Shown: in pieces, positions 17,974-26,726 of the stretch
How the letters are laid out: the number at the start of each line of letters is the position of its first letter
How positions within the stretch are numbered: the stretch's first letter is position 1
The notes under the pieces: generated by a model
Seen by the model: the letters and a program-made list of their open reading frames with translations, nothing else
Databases searched by the model: none
What the model was told of the DNA's origin: nothing
Program-made: the position numbers and the translations under genes
Assembly (NCBI GenBank): GCA_024169445.1
Contig: JALKFA010000001.1
Coordinates: 2,728,001-2,792,000 of the forward strand
Direction: 5' to 3'
Source of the DNA: Buttiauxella agrestis ATCC 33320
GTDB lineage: Bacteria; Pseudomonadota; Gammaproteobacteria; Enterobacterales; Enterobacteriaceae
Length of the DNA: 64,000 nt

Positions 17974-19554
17974 CTACCAATAAACGACAATAGTCCGATC
18001 GTCATGATTGCCGGGAATAAAGAAATTAAGCCATTCGGCCAGTTGCTCTGACGTTTTGTCTATATCGTTCAAAGCAGGAGATAGCTCACTCACCAACACA
18101 TCCCATTTTTCGGCCTTCAACAAACCGTTATCAGTCTCGAAGAAGGGGTCAGAAACACCGTCAGTCATCAGGATTAAATGTGAGATGTCTTTCCACTTTC
18201 CGATGCTTACGCGCTTACTGAATTCAGCGTCCTGAACTGCATCGGCGTCCAGGAAACGTGTCTGCCCTGCATACTCTCCGCTGTCAGGAGTACCAAGCAC
18301 ACGGACTTTCCCCGTGGGTCCGTAGGCAGCAATCGCCCCGTCGCCCATCCAGAAAGAGGCTGCGAAAAGGTCATCTCCACTGCGGTAAGTCACGGCAACG
18401 AGCAGTGTGGTGGAATAGGATTTCACCGACTCTTCGGCAGCGATGGACTCATTTTTAATATTATTGACGGCCATGATTGAGGCCTGATGGAATTGGTGTG
18501 TTAACGCGGCACCAATGTTTTGTTGATCTGCCTGTTCCCAACGTTTGACTATTTCACTTAGCTCACGCCCGCGATCGCCACCTAAATACTTAGTCAGATA
18601 CTGACCCACTGTGTCGGTGACTATGAGGGAACCTTGTCGAGAGTTTTTGGCGCTTCCGGCACCATCGGCCACCAGCATGATGCTCCAGCCAGTGTCTGGG
18701 CAATGAGATATGTAAAAATCATCATCTCTGAAGGAGCCGACATGTTCATGCGAACGCCCCCTGCGGCTGGCAGCAGCGATCCTTATATCTCGTTCATGAA
18801 GCAATTTGTGGTCGATGTTCTCTTTGAAGTATTTATACTCAGCGGGAGGATCGATTATTTTCCAAAGGCTACGGGGATCGGGGTTCACAATAAATATCAC
18901 CTTATCAGAGTGGATTTGACCATTACTGCGACTCCAGGTAACGGTCATTTCAATATCGCCACTTTCTAAAGGCGTTCCTGTCAATGCAGAGGTTGTCAGG
19001 TCGAAGGTGACGCCGATCTCTTTAGCAAAATCCACGCACTGAATACTCGCCACTTCGCCATTATCGAGTGAAATATCTATTTCTGAATGAAAATGTGTCC
19101 CTGCCCGGGCATTAGCGATATTAATCTTTGCAACCGGAGGTAAAGGCTTAAAAGTTTCTACAGAAAAAAAGGCAGCTACGCTGGGGATTTGTCCTGGCTT
19201 TAAAATGGAATTCTCTGGCAAAGGCGTCCGGGGAATATTCGTGGATTCAAGAGAGAGGAGTTGCACAGGCTGCCAGTCTTTATCGCTGTCTGCATTTGGT
19301 TCTCGCTCTTTTTCGGAAGGACTATCCGGACTCACTGGCTCATCAAGCTGTTGTTCCACGGATGCAGATTCTGCTTTATTTTCCGGTTTATAAGTCGCCG
19401 CTTTATTCTCAATACGGGCGACCAGGTCATCGAAAATATCCTGAAGTTCTGTGTCTGAGCATAATTGAACACGGCCTGAATCGGTTGTTTCAAGCGAATG
19501 AAACGCTAGAACCTGTGATAATACTTTCTGATATAAGTTAGCATTCCTTTCCAT
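17974..19554 (-). CDS. PP2C-type phosphatase with Ig-like domain (TerY-P triad)
   Basis: A 526-residue protein. The N-terminal 130 residues are acidic and probably disordered. Residues about 140-235 look like a cadherin/Ig-type beta domain (IGVTFDLTTSALTGTPLESG, a He_PIG-like signature). The C-terminal 260 residues are a PP2C domain with VADGAGSAKNSRQGS, WMGDGAIAAYG, LILMTDGVSDPF and a terminal HDDRTIVVYW; the metal-binding aspartates are all present. It should reverse the action of the adjacent kinase. Its start overlaps the terY3 stop as TGATG, so the two are translationally coupled. No signal peptide is seen, so it is cytoplasmic. Confidence 0.82.
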   Translation of the reverse strand: MERNANLYQKVLSQVLAFHSLETTDSGRVQLCSDTELQDIFDDLVARIENKAATYKPENKAESASVEQQLDEPVSPDSPSEKEREPNADSDKDWQPVQLLSLESTNIPRTPLPENSILKPGQIPSVAAFFSVETFKPLPPVAKINIANARAGTHFHSEIDISLDNGEVASIQCVDFAKEIGVTFDLTTSALTGTPLESGDIEMTVTWSRSNGQIHSDKVIFIVNPDPRSLWKIIDPPAEYKYFKENIDHKLLHERDIRIAAASRRGRSHEHVGSFRDDDFYISHCPDTGWSIMLVADGAGSAKNSRQGSLIVTDTVGQYLTKYLGGDRGRELSEIVKRWEQADQQNIGAALTHQFHQASIMAVNNIKNESIAAEESVKSYSTTLLVAVTYRSGDDLFAASFWMGDGAIAAYGPTGKVRVLGTPDSGEYAGQTRFLDADAVQDAEFSKRVSIGKWKDISHLILMTDGVSDPFFETDNGLLKAEKWDVLVSELSPALNDIDKTSEQLAEWLNFFIPGNHDDRTIVVYW

Positions 19555-20594
19555 CAGCCTCTTCCCCGGTTGACATCAAAATCTGAATGATCGCCTTCGT
19601 TATTAAACGACAGTCCTTTATCACACCATGGACAAATGACGTCGTCAGGCCCGTTTACGCAGAGCAACTTTCCACAAGTACACAGAGCAAATGCACTGGC
19701 ATTACCACAGTGAGGGCAGCCGGGTACGCCGTTAAGTTCGCTGGTATTGACCTGAAGGGAAGATGCCGATTCGTCAGTCCAGGAAAAATAGTCCTCATCT
19801 ATCGGAAAACATCCGGCGAGGTTGAAGCTATTAATATTGAGCTTGAAATCCAGCGTCGAAAGATTGACTGCCGGGCGTTCATATTTCATCAGATAAGGGC
19901 GTTTGGAGCGGCTGCATCGCCCTGTTAGCGTAACGCAATTCTCATCATAGGCACGCGCAACCTCATCTTTGGCCAGACGAACAATATAGTCAGTGGCATT
20001 AACCAAAGGAGGGGCTTCTTCACCGACGCTACGACTGTGAGCAGAAACCGATGCAGTGATCCATTTAATAAACTGAGTAAAGTCACCTTCGCGGGTGTCC
20101 GTGAACAAAAGAACATTCTCCGTCAGCTGTCGCAGAACATTGAGGTCAGCAGAAGGCCCAAGTCCAATGGCGATAAGATTAACTTTACGGGCGTATTGTT
20201 CTTTCCAGCGTTTAATCTCAGCAGTGACATCGTCCGTGGGCCGCCCGTCAGTGAGGAGATAAGCCACCGGCTTCCAGTCTCCTTTACGTTCTTCTGTTGT
20301 TTTCCGGACTTGAGTATCAATCTGACGGGTTAACTCCCGCAAAGCGCCTGCAAGGCTCGTTCCGCCACCGATGGGTAATCGGGGAGGATAGAAAGAGGCT
20401 GCTTCAACAAGGGGAACAATAGTTCTGGCCACACCGGCGAACGCAATCACGGAAATCCATGCGGTTTCCAGTGCGTGGGGATCTTTTTTCACATCGTTGA
20501 CGATCAATTGCAGACCATCATTCATTTTCTTCAAATTTTCTCCGACCATGGACTCTGAGCAGTCGAGGACGAAGAAGATGGGCAGTCTTCTCAT
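19554..20594 (-). CDS. terY3: TerY3: vWA protein with C-terminal zinc ribbon
   Basis: A 346-residue protein with a von Willebrand A domain in residues 1-190. The MIDAS residues are DCSESM near the start, the threonine in GGGTSLAGA, and TDGRPTDD. After a 60-residue link comes a cysteine cluster (CPHC, CTC, C, CPWC; about 290-325) that should bind zinc. TerY1 and TerY2 lack this extension and instead have a proline tail. The ATG at 20594 gives MRRLPIFF, matching the other TerY starts, and lies 7 bases after AGGG; a GTG two codons upstream overlaps the ribosome-binding site. It probably scaffolds the kinase and phosphatase next to it. Confidence 0.85.
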   Translation of the reverse strand: MRRLPIFFVLDCSESMVGENLKKMNDGLQLIVNDVKKDPHALETAWISVIAFAGVARTIVPLVEAASFYPPRLPIGGGTSLAGALRELTRQIDTQVRKTTEERKGDWKPVAYLLTDGRPTDDVTAEIKRWKEQYARKVNLIAIGLGPSADLNVLRQLTENVLLFTDTREGDFTQFIKWITASVSAHSRSVGEEAPPLVNATDYIVRLAKDEVARAYDENCVTLTGRCSRSKRPYLMKYERPAVNLSTLDFKLNINSFNLAGCFPIDEDYFSWTDESASSLQVNTSELNGVPGCPHCGNASAFALCTCGKLLCVNGPDDVICPWCDKGLSFNNEGDHSDFDVNRGRG

Positions 20595-20688
20595 AATCAC
20601 ACCCTATATGGCGCAAACTACGTGTAATAAACCTGCGCGCATTGAAGCAATAAAAAAAGCAAAACACCGAAAGTGTCTTACCATCAAT

Positions 20689-21327
20689 TTACAAAACCAG
20701 CTGAATTTCAGGAGGTGGGGGAGGGAGGTTATCCTGACTGACGGTGACACCCGCACTCGAGCTTCCTGAGGCGACACTGGCAGACACCCATTTAAAGAAG
20801 CCAGCAAATGCTGTTGAGTCCAGTGTTTCAAGTGCCACTATCTGGGATGTCAGTTGCTTCAGCGGTTCATGTTTAGCTTTTGGCCCGACGGCGCACGCAA
20901 TGATTGAACCAAACGAGCGTTTTTTTAATTCTTTGATGGCTTCGCCATAAGCGTATGTATCTGAAGGTACGCCGTCCGTCATCAGGAACACCAGCGGACG
21001 CCAGTCACCTTTCTGGTCGCCATCTGAGCGCCTGATATCGCGGTCGACACACTGGATCAAACATTCCAGTGCTGCCCCAGTGAAAGTGCCACCTGCATTT
21101 GGCACGTTGATGTCAGAGAACTGGAAGTCTTCAAGAGCTGTCAGTGGAATAAACTCACGGGCTTCATTGTCATAAGTAATGATCGCAATATGTGCACTCT
21201 CAAGCGCGTAAGGATCCTGACGTAGCGCACTGAGCATGGCCTGTATGCCAACATTAACCGCATGAATGGACTCACCACGCATTGACCCTGAGGTATCGAT
21301 CAGCAGGTAAACGGGTAGCCTTCTCAT
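20689..21327 (-). CDS. terY2: TerY2: vWA protein with proline-rich tail
   Basis: A 212-residue TerY-type vWA protein. MIDAS motif: DTSGSM near residue 11, the threonine in NAGGTFTGA, and MTDGVPSD. It ends in DNLPPPPPEIQLVL. It is closely similar to TerY1 throughout, including DPYALE and GDWRPLVF, so the two arose by duplication; terX lies between them. TerY proteins are predicted metal-dependent adaptors. It starts one base after the terX stop codon (TGATATG). Confidence 0.9.
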   Translation of the reverse strand: MRRLPVYLLIDTSGSMRGESIHAVNVGIQAMLSALRQDPYALESAHIAIITYDNEAREFIPLTALEDFQFSDINVPNAGGTFTGAALECLIQCVDRDIRRSDGDQKGDWRPLVFLMTDGVPSDTYAYGEAIKELKKRSFGSIIACAVGPKAKHEPLKQLTSQIVALETLDSTAFAGFFKWVSASVASGSSSAGVTVSQDNLPPPPPEIQLVL

Positions 21328-21328
21328 A

Positions 21329-21970
21329 TCATAGATAGCCTTTCAGATGAGTCACGAAGGTGTCAGAGTCCGAAGGCTCACCAATGGCTGTCAGCTTCCA
21401 GCCGTTGCTTTCACGCACCAGTTCCGCAAACAGCATTGAGCGCCTGCCTGTAAACGAGGCTCCCCCAGAAAGGTCAAAGCGTGCCATTTCGACATGACGA
21501 GCATCTACAGCACGAATAAAGGCATTGTCTACTTTGCCAAAGTGCTGGTTTAGCTTAACGCCATTATAAATTTGTACGATGAATACAATTTTGTGGTATT
21601 TCGGATCGAGGGTGTTCAGTTTAACAATAATTTGCTCATCGTCGCCGTCACCAGCTCCGGTCCTGTTATCACCTGTGAGCCAGATTTGCCCGGAAGGGTG
21701 TTTCATGCTGTTAAAGAAAATAATGTCGCCGCCAACCAGAGTCGGTTTGCCATTTTGCATGCCTCCCAGATCGGTTACTTTCCCCTCAGCGTTGCAAAGA
21801 AACGCGACAACATCCAGATCGTATTCTTCTTCTTTTTTGCCAAGAAGACTGCCAAGAAAACCTTTTTTCTCTTCGTGAATATCCCAGCCCAAACCAATAG
21901 TGACAGAGGATAAATCGAATTCATTTTTTTTCAGGCTGACGCCTTGTCCCTTACTCAAACTAACGCTCAT
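21329..21970 (-). CDS. terX: TerX, TerD-family calcium-binding protein
   Basis: A 213-residue TerD-fold protein. It begins [20 protein letters not shown], followed by IGLGWDIHEEKKGFLGSLLGKKEEEYDLD. The Ca2+-binding signature DNRTGAGDGDDEQ is complete. It shares with TerZ a basic loop containing KKGFLG that TerD and TerE lack. The C-terminus is longer than in TerD (GEPSDSDTFVTHLKGYL). It has a strong ribosome-binding site (AGGAGGGATCTATG). It is placed between terY1 and terY2 in an operon of signalling genes, so it may be the TerD-type partner of the TerY proteins. Confidence 0.9.
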   Translation of the reverse strand: MSVSLSKGQGVSLKKNEFDLSSVTIGLGWDIHEEKKGFLGSLLGKKEEEYDLDVVAFLCNAEGKVTDLGGMQNGKPTLVGGDIIFFNSMKHPSGQIWLTGDNRTGAGDGDDEQIIVKLNTLDPKYHKIVFIVQIYNGVKLNQHFGKVDNAFIRAVDARHVEMARFDLSGGASFTGRRSMLFAELVRESNGWKLTAIGEPSDSDTFVTHLKGYL

Positions 21971-21989
21971 AGATCCCTCCTAATTATTT

Positions 21990-22628
21990 TTAGAGAACAA
22001 CGTTAACTTCAGGCGGTGGTGGCGGTAAGTCATCAAGACCAATGACCTCTTTTTTACCTGATTCCACTTTTTGACTGCCTACCGAAATGCTGGCTGAAAC
22101 CCATTTGAAAAAGGCTTTAATTGATGTCGAATCAGCCGTGTCTAGCTGAAGAACTATTTCCGTAACTTCTTGCAGAACTTTTGTTTCAGCGCCATGACCA
22201 GCAGCACAAGCCACGACAACACCCGTTCTTGCTGTTTTAAAGTCGCTAACGCCTTTACGCCAGTCATCCGTTGGGGAACCGTCTGTCATGATGAAGACCA
22301 GGGGACGCCAGTCACCCTTGGTTTCGGCAGTGGTTTTTTGCACTTCATTAGCAATGCAGGTTGCTGCGAGGGAAAGGGCCTCTCCCAGTGCGGTCGTGCC
22401 ATTGGCGACGAGATTGGGAGCTTTAAAGTTTAATAAGTCGGTGAGAGGGGTAACTTGCCGGGCAGTAGAATCAAAAGTAATTACAGATATAAATGCTGTT
22501 TCAAGAGCATACGGATCTTGCCGGAGAGTTGTGAGCAGTGTTTGTACGCCATTTTTCACAGCTTCAATAGGTTCTCCCATCATCGATCCCGAAGTATCGA
22601 GCAATAGGTAGACGGGTAGTCTTCTCAT
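21990..22628 (-). CDS. terY1: TerY1: vWA protein with proline-rich tail
   Basis: A 212-residue vWA protein, first gene of the signalling operon. MIDAS residues: DTSGSMMGEP near residue 11, the threonine in ANGTTALGEAL, and MTDGSPTDD. It ends in DDLPPPPPEVNVVL, the same type of tail as TerY2. MRRLPVYLLLDTSGSM is also shared. It starts after AGCAGGTAAATCAT. The vWA domain is likely to bind a divalent metal and a partner; the tail could be a docking peptide. No enzymatic activity is expected. Confidence 0.9.
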   Translation of the reverse strand: MRRLPVYLLLDTSGSMMGEPIEAVKNGVQTLLTTLRQDPYALETAFISVITFDSTARQVTPLTDLLNFKAPNLVANGTTALGEALSLAATCIANEVQKTTAETKGDWRPLVFIMTDGSPTDDWRKGVSDFKTARTGVVVACAAGHGAETKVLQEVTEIVLQLDTADSTSIKAFFKWVSASISVGSQKVESGKKEVIGLDDLPPPPPEVNVVL

Positions 22629-22689
22629 ATGATTTACCTGCTTTAATTTTAAGTAGTATCAACTGATGTACTCAATTCTTGAGCAGAGA

Positions 22690-22719
22690 GTTATCTCAAC
22701 ACTGGCTGTGAAGTGTCAA
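22690..22719 (-). promoter_or_regulatory. Candidate promoter of the terY1-terX-terY2-terY3-PP2C-kinase operon
   Basis: On the minus strand, TTGACA (22719-22714), an 18-base spacer and GATAAC (22695-22690). It would give a leader of about 55 bases. The wider gap 22629-22971 (343 bases) has no gene. Confidence 0.5.
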
Positions 22720-22876
22720 GCGACGGAGAGTTTTCTTTAAATGGCAGGGAATGATTACGAGTTAATTTTGATTTATGTCACTGAAGCGCAATAACTCTGA
22801 TAGGGGGATGAGACCTGAAGAGTGGTTTTTTATTCCCTGCTTTCGCGGCTCATTGTAATAATCTAATTCATCGTAA

Positions 22877-22897
22877 CCCCCCCCAAATAATGGGGGG
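22877..22897. repeat. Homopolymeric C8/G6 hairpin upstream of terY1
   Basis: Eight C (22877-22884), AAATAAT, then six G (22892-22897). It can fold as a 6-bp pure G-C stem with a 7- to 9-base AT-rich loop. There is no T run on either side, so it is not a standard terminator. It sits between terW and the terY1 promoter. Confidence 0.6.
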
Positions 22898-22971
22898 TAT
22901 TTAGTTGAATTTATCTGAGCTATCGTGGCTTATGTTTAAGAATTCCTGGCCAGGTATTGTTTTTTGAGATG

Positions 22972-23451
22972 TTATTTATGCTCTCTACGCTTTTTATCCA
23001 TAAATTCTTTTAAAAGATCATCTACAACCTTTTCTGCTATTTGTTCCACAGCTTCACTGCGTGATACCCCTGAAAGTTCAGCCAGTTTATCTATTTTTCG
23101 AAGAATTCTCATACGCAAAGATAGCGAAACAGCCGTTTTCTTATCCTTGTCCAGCACCACTCTTCCGCTCGATTTACTGGTTTTCAGTTCGGCATTTAAA
23201 GTGAGGACTTCATTCATACGACGCAACGTTTTTTTATCCAGTTGACCCGAATTGACCAGCTGATAAGTATGGTTAGCTTTACTGTATTTAATTTCAGCTG
23301 AATAGGAGTCTCTGAGCTCTTTGAGTGCGCGGGTGAGCGTCGGCTCAGAACAATCAAGACTGTTAATGATATCGTGCGCAGGGATCTGCTTTCCTGAGCC
23401 GAGTAGGTTGGCAAGAGTAAAAAGCCGTGCCTGTCTGGTGTTAAGTTGCAT
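22972..23451 (-). CDS. terW: TerW transcriptional regulator (winged HTH plus ribbon-helix-helix)
   Basis: A 159-residue protein. Residues 1-65 form a winged helix (LFTLANLLGSGKQIPAHDI then CSEPTLTRALKELRDSY). Residues about 105-150 (KKTAVSLSLRMRILRKIDKL then SGVSRSEAVEQIAEKVV) look like a CopG/MetJ ribbon-helix-helix. It is therefore a likely DNA-binding regulator, in line with reports that TerW controls the ter genes. It is the last gene of the seven-gene minus-strand operon, 2 bases after the DUF4236 gene. The start MQLNTRQARLF gives a complete winged-helix domain. Confidence 0.85.
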   Translation of the reverse strand: MQLNTRQARLFTLANLLGSGKQIPAHDIINSLDCSEPTLTRALKELRDSYSAEIKYSKANHTYQLVNSGQLDKKTLRRMNEVLTLNAELKTSKSSGRVVLDKDKKTAVSLSLRMRILRKIDKLAELSGVSRSEAVEQIAEKVVDDLLKEFMDKKRREHK

Positions 23452-23453
23452 GT

Positions 23454-24677
23454 TCAGTTAAAGCCTGCATTCAAAGTCAGTGGTTCAATTGGCTGAAAAA
23501 TGAATGTTGAGCTCATCTTTCTGATAACAGTGTGGCTGTTCAGTGCCTCTACGGGGTCCACATTTTGTATTCCCATAAAATTAAGGTTTTCCATCACCTG
23601 ACGATTGCACCGGCAGGAAGTAATGTATTCATCCTCCAGATACCCCGTGCGTTTACTGATCCGTTGAGTAAATCCAGAAATAATCACCGTATCGAAGGGT
23701 AATGCATAGAAGGCGATACCGGCCAGACGCATCAGGCATCCATGCACATGACGTGCATAATTTTCTCTCTGTGCCTTCTGGCTCATGGCTTTCTCTGTAA
23801 TTTCGGTCCCCCGGGCATTCACGCTGTAAATTTTATCAGGCATATCTTCAATCTCGGGTAAATCGACATCAAGCATGACTACGGATTGCTCAGGTTTGAC
23901 TTCGAATGCCACCAGAGTTTCACGCGGCCATTCAGTCTGTGACAGTACTTCGGATAGAACCGACTCAAACCAGGCACTGTCACTCAAAAATTGTTGCTGT
24001 GCATTTGCCTGGGATGATTCCAGCTTTACTGCGTGTTCATTCGCCTCATGCTGCCAGTTGGCATATTGCTCTGCCCACGCAGCTCGTTGCTGTTGATATC
24101 GTTGTAGCTGCAATGCATTTTCGCGCACCGTGTCCGCCAGTTCCTGCTCCCAGCGCAGAAGATTTTCAGCATGACGAGCTGTACGAGCTGATTCAGATTC
24201 AAATAACTTGCCAAGAAAACCTACCCCCTCGTTTTTCTCAGGCTGTGCAGGCATCGCCTGGCTTTCAGGTTTAACCGGGCGAACCGGGGCCGGTATCTGA
24301 AAGGGTTCCATAAGGCTTCGCAGATAGAGAGACTCCAGTTCGGCCAGTGTTGTGCCCGTGGATATGTCTGGCGTCAGCTCATGGATATTGGTTATCGCGT
24401 GTACGGCTGACATTAAAGCCAGCACTTCCTCTTCGAGGGCGTGATGCAACGCCGGATCAGATTGAGTGCTCCCTCCGCTTCGTGAACGAGCAGAACGGTC
24501 CAAACGGGTACGGTAACTGAGCCCCGTCCCAGGCACACCCAGGTTTGCATACGTTCCACGGCTACCAAAAGAAACAGACGCACCACGAGGACCCACACTC
24601 AGGCTGGGGGTGCCGTTGCTCAAATTAACCCGGACACCCGGAATAATGCTGATCGATTTTCGAAATCTGAATCCCAT
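23454..24677 (-). CDS. DUF4236-containing protein of the ter island
   Basis: A 407-residue protein. The first 60 residues (MGFRFRKSISIIPGVRVNLS, then SFGSRGTYANLGVPGTGLSY) are a DUF4236 domain, a short Gly/Ser-rich beta module. A central region (about 165-235) is strongly helical with many Ala, Gln and Glu (LLRWEQELADTVRENALQLQ), probably a coiled coil. A C-terminal globular part holds ITSCRCNRQVMENLNF. No catalytic motif, signal peptide or clear membrane span is visible. It lies 10 bases after the CitE-like gene and 2 bases before terW. The function is unknown. Confidence 0.7.
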   Translation of the reverse strand: MGFRFRKSISIIPGVRVNLSNGTPSLSVGPRGASVSFGSRGTYANLGVPGTGLSYRTRLDRSARSRSGGSTQSDPALHHALEEEVLALMSAVHAITNIHELTPDISTGTTLAELESLYLRSLMEPFQIPAPVRPVKPESQAMPAQPEKNEGVGFLGKLFESESARTARHAENLLRWEQELADTVRENALQLQRYQQQRAAWAEQYANWQHEANEHAVKLESSQANAQQQFLSDSAWFESVLSEVLSQTEWPRETLVAFEVKPEQSVVMLDVDLPEIEDMPDKIYSVNARGTEITEKAMSQKAQRENYARHVHGCLMRLAGIAFYALPFDTVIISGFTQRISKRTGYLEDEYITSCRCNRQVMENLNFMGIQNVDPVEALNSHTVIRKMSSTFIFQPIEPLTLNAGFN

Positions 24678-24687
24678 GATGACAACC

Positions 24688-25644
24688 TTAATTATGCTGA
24701 GACACAGGCATCAGTCTGATACCGTCCGGATTTTTCTCGGATGTCAGCCCATACACCCGGGCACGTTCCAGAATACCTGCGGCCCAGCGTCGATGGGTTG
24801 CTGGTTCACACATTGCCCCCTGGGATTTAAAAACCGCCTGGGTCGAATTAAGAATACGCAGGGCATCTGAGTGTTCGCCTGGGGAAACCATTAACGCTTG
24901 TTCAATAACGTCAATCTGCCCCGGATGGATCGCTGTTTTTCCTACCAGACCATGAGCCATATCCAGCGACAGCTCACGGGCCATCACTGCGTGGTCGTCA
25001 ATATGCTCACAGACCGGAGCGGTCAGCGCAAAATCACGTGGGGCAAAAACAGAAACCAGCATTTTTATGACATAACCCATAGGGCTGTCGTAAAGCGTCA
25101 GGTTACGCGGGCGTCTGAGTGAAACGACATTCATCAGGTCATTCCCGCCAATGCGTAACGCAATAATTCGCGCGTGGCAGGGGTGGGACAACAGCGTAGT
25201 GGCCAGTTCGCGCATCTGAACGACATCAAAAACTTCTTCTGTCTCAAGCGTTGGCATCAGGCACAAATGCGTATCCGCCATGATGTCCCACCAAACAGGC
25301 AAAGAGGAGAGTGTGAATTTCGGCAACACAAAGCCATCTATCGCACTGAGGTCAAGGTTCTCAACCAGCCATTGACCCATATCAGGATGGCGGGGGCGGA
25401 TGAATACCAGCGGCCATTCATTATTGCCACTGTTAATTTTTGCGGCATTCAGTTGCTGGAGTAATCGTTTGAGATTTTGCAGTGCCTGAGGAATGTCACC
25501 CTCGCTGACGGCATCTTCCAGACAGATAACCAGAGAGCGCAGACGCGGAATTTTTCCGTGCAGGACAGCATCGGCAATATCCAGTCGGGTGGCAGGCATA
25601 TAAAGCGTGGCCCCCAGATTCCAGGGCGAAAGACGTTTGTCCAT
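24688..25644 (-). CDS. HpcH/HpaI (CitE-like) aldolase/lyase of the ter island
   Basis: A 318-residue TIM-barrel protein of the citrate lyase beta/malyl-CoA lyase group. Seen: ATLYMPATRLDIADAV, LVICLEDAV with metal-binding Glu-Asp, FIRPR, VLPKF, MPTLETEE with a second metal-binding glutamate, LRIGGNDLMN, and GLVGKTAIHPGQIDVI. The family makes or breaks C-C bonds next to a carboxylate, often on CoA thioesters. The substrate here is unknown. Its start overlaps the stop of the PRTase-PELOTA gene by one base (TGATG), which implies coupled synthesis. It is a conserved member of the Ter-associated biosynthetic block. Confidence 0.82.
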   Translation of the reverse strand: MDKRLSPWNLGATLYMPATRLDIADAVLHGKIPRLRSLVICLEDAVSEGDIPQALQNLKRLLQQLNAAKINSGNNEWPLVFIRPRHPDMGQWLVENLDLSAIDGFVLPKFTLSSLPVWWDIMADTHLCLMPTLETEEVFDVVQMRELATTLLSHPCHARIIALRIGGNDLMNVVSLRRPRNLTLYDSPMGYVIKMLVSVFAPRDFALTAPVCEHIDDHAVMARELSLDMAHGLVGKTAIHPGQIDVIEQALMVSPGEHSDALRILNSTQAVFKSQGAMCEPATHRRWAAGILERARVYGLTSEKNPDGIRLMPVSQHN

Positions 25645-26726
25645 CAGAGCACCTTTTTAATGATTGTGACGGCCCTGTACTGGCCGATAGCGTTACCCAT
25701 CTCTGTCACCGGGATACCTTTATCCCAGGCCAGCCCAACCAGCAGTGCAACATCGGGATCATCCACCGAGCGGACAAAGACATGATCAGGCACTCGGCGT
25801 AAAACGGCTCTTGTGGCCTCTGCAATCCCCGGCTTGATTCGATTGATGCTGTCTACCGAATAATTATTTGCCAGGCTGGAAATAACTTCTCGGCTTTGCT
25901 GCCATAACCCGGTGTTTTCCTCAGTCTCCCAGACCAGTGCTGGTAATTCCTGACCATCAAGCTGTTCACGGAAACGCGCCACGGTTTCTACCAGCATCCG
26001 GCTGCATTCATAATCAGTGAGATGGTCGCAGACGACACACCCGTGCAGCCCTTTATCGGTCCAGACTGAGCGGGAGATAAGCCCTGAGACGGGTGCACCC
26101 ATAATGCCAAAGGGGATAAGCCAGTCATCTGCGCTTGCGGCAAGCCATGAGCATCCGCAGGGATCGGCCAGCACGACAAGACGCGGTTGTTCAGGATACC
26201 CGTTCCGACCTTTCAGCGAACGGACCAGCTCGCCGGTAATCGCGCCTTTACCGGTCCAGCCATCGACAAAAACAATGCCGTGCGTACCGTGTCGGGCTTC
26301 GATCAATTCCAGTGCAGCGGTATCAATTCCCCTGTCACGGATGATACTTATCCCGTAATGAAAGGAACTTTTCCCCATGGCCCGGAGTGCCTGCTGTAAC
26401 ATCACACCCAACGGCACACCGGCTCTGACAAGGCTGGCAAGGATAATGGGCTCATCACCAAATCGCTTAACGAGTTCCCGTGCAAGCTGCGATACCTCTT
26501 TTGCCAGCCGTGCTGCGCCCATATCAAGGGCGCGTGAAAACAGGTCAAGATGCCACTGTGTAGGGGCAGGCTCCTGACTCAGCATATCGGAGTAATGTTT
26601 TTTACCGGACTGGATCAGCTCTTCTTTCAGATCAACAGGCGTCATTTCCATGGCCACCGGCTGGAGTAAAAACTGCACATCATCAGGCGAGTAGGAGCCC
26701 GAGAAGGTCGATAATTCAGGCTGCAT
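25644..26726 (-). CDS. StiP-type phosphoribosyltransferase-like protein with PELOTA domain
   Basis: A 360-residue protein of the PRTase_1/'cysteine protease StiP' family. The first 270 residues contain IILASLVRAGVPLGVMLQQA and TGIV-like GIVFVDGWTGKGAITGELVR, the latter matching a PRPP-loop type motif. The cysteine pair in LADPCGCSWLAA and HGCVVCDH is conserved in the family. The C-terminal 75 residues (HVFVRSVDDPDVALLVGLAW then GIPVTEMGNAIGQYRAVTII) resemble PELOTA, a putative RNA-binding fold. The 'protease' name is a family label; a nucleoside- or base-transferase role fits the neighbours better. It follows the HAD gene with no gap. Confidence 0.8.
   Translation of the reverse strand: MQPELSTFSGSYSPDDVQFLLQPVAMEMTPVDLKEELIQSGKKHYSDMLSQEPAPTQWHLDLFSRALDMGAARLAKEVSQLARELVKRFGDEPIILASLVRAGVPLGVMLQQALRAMGKSSFHYGISIIRDRGIDTAALELIEARHGTHGIVFVDGWTGKGAITGELVRSLKGRNGYPEQPRLVVLADPCGCSWLAASADDWLIPFGIMGAPVSGLISRSVWTDKGLHGCVVCDHLTDYECSRMLVETVARFREQLDGQELPALVWETEENTGLWQQSREVISSLANNYSVDSINRIKPGIAEATRAVLRRVPDHVFVRSVDDPDVALLVGLAWDKGIPVTEMGNAIGQYRAVTIIKKVL

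Noticed and set aside
20225-20237. GTGACATCGTCCG as a possible matS site
   Set aside because: It is inside the terY3 coding region and fails at the last two positions; no second site supports it.
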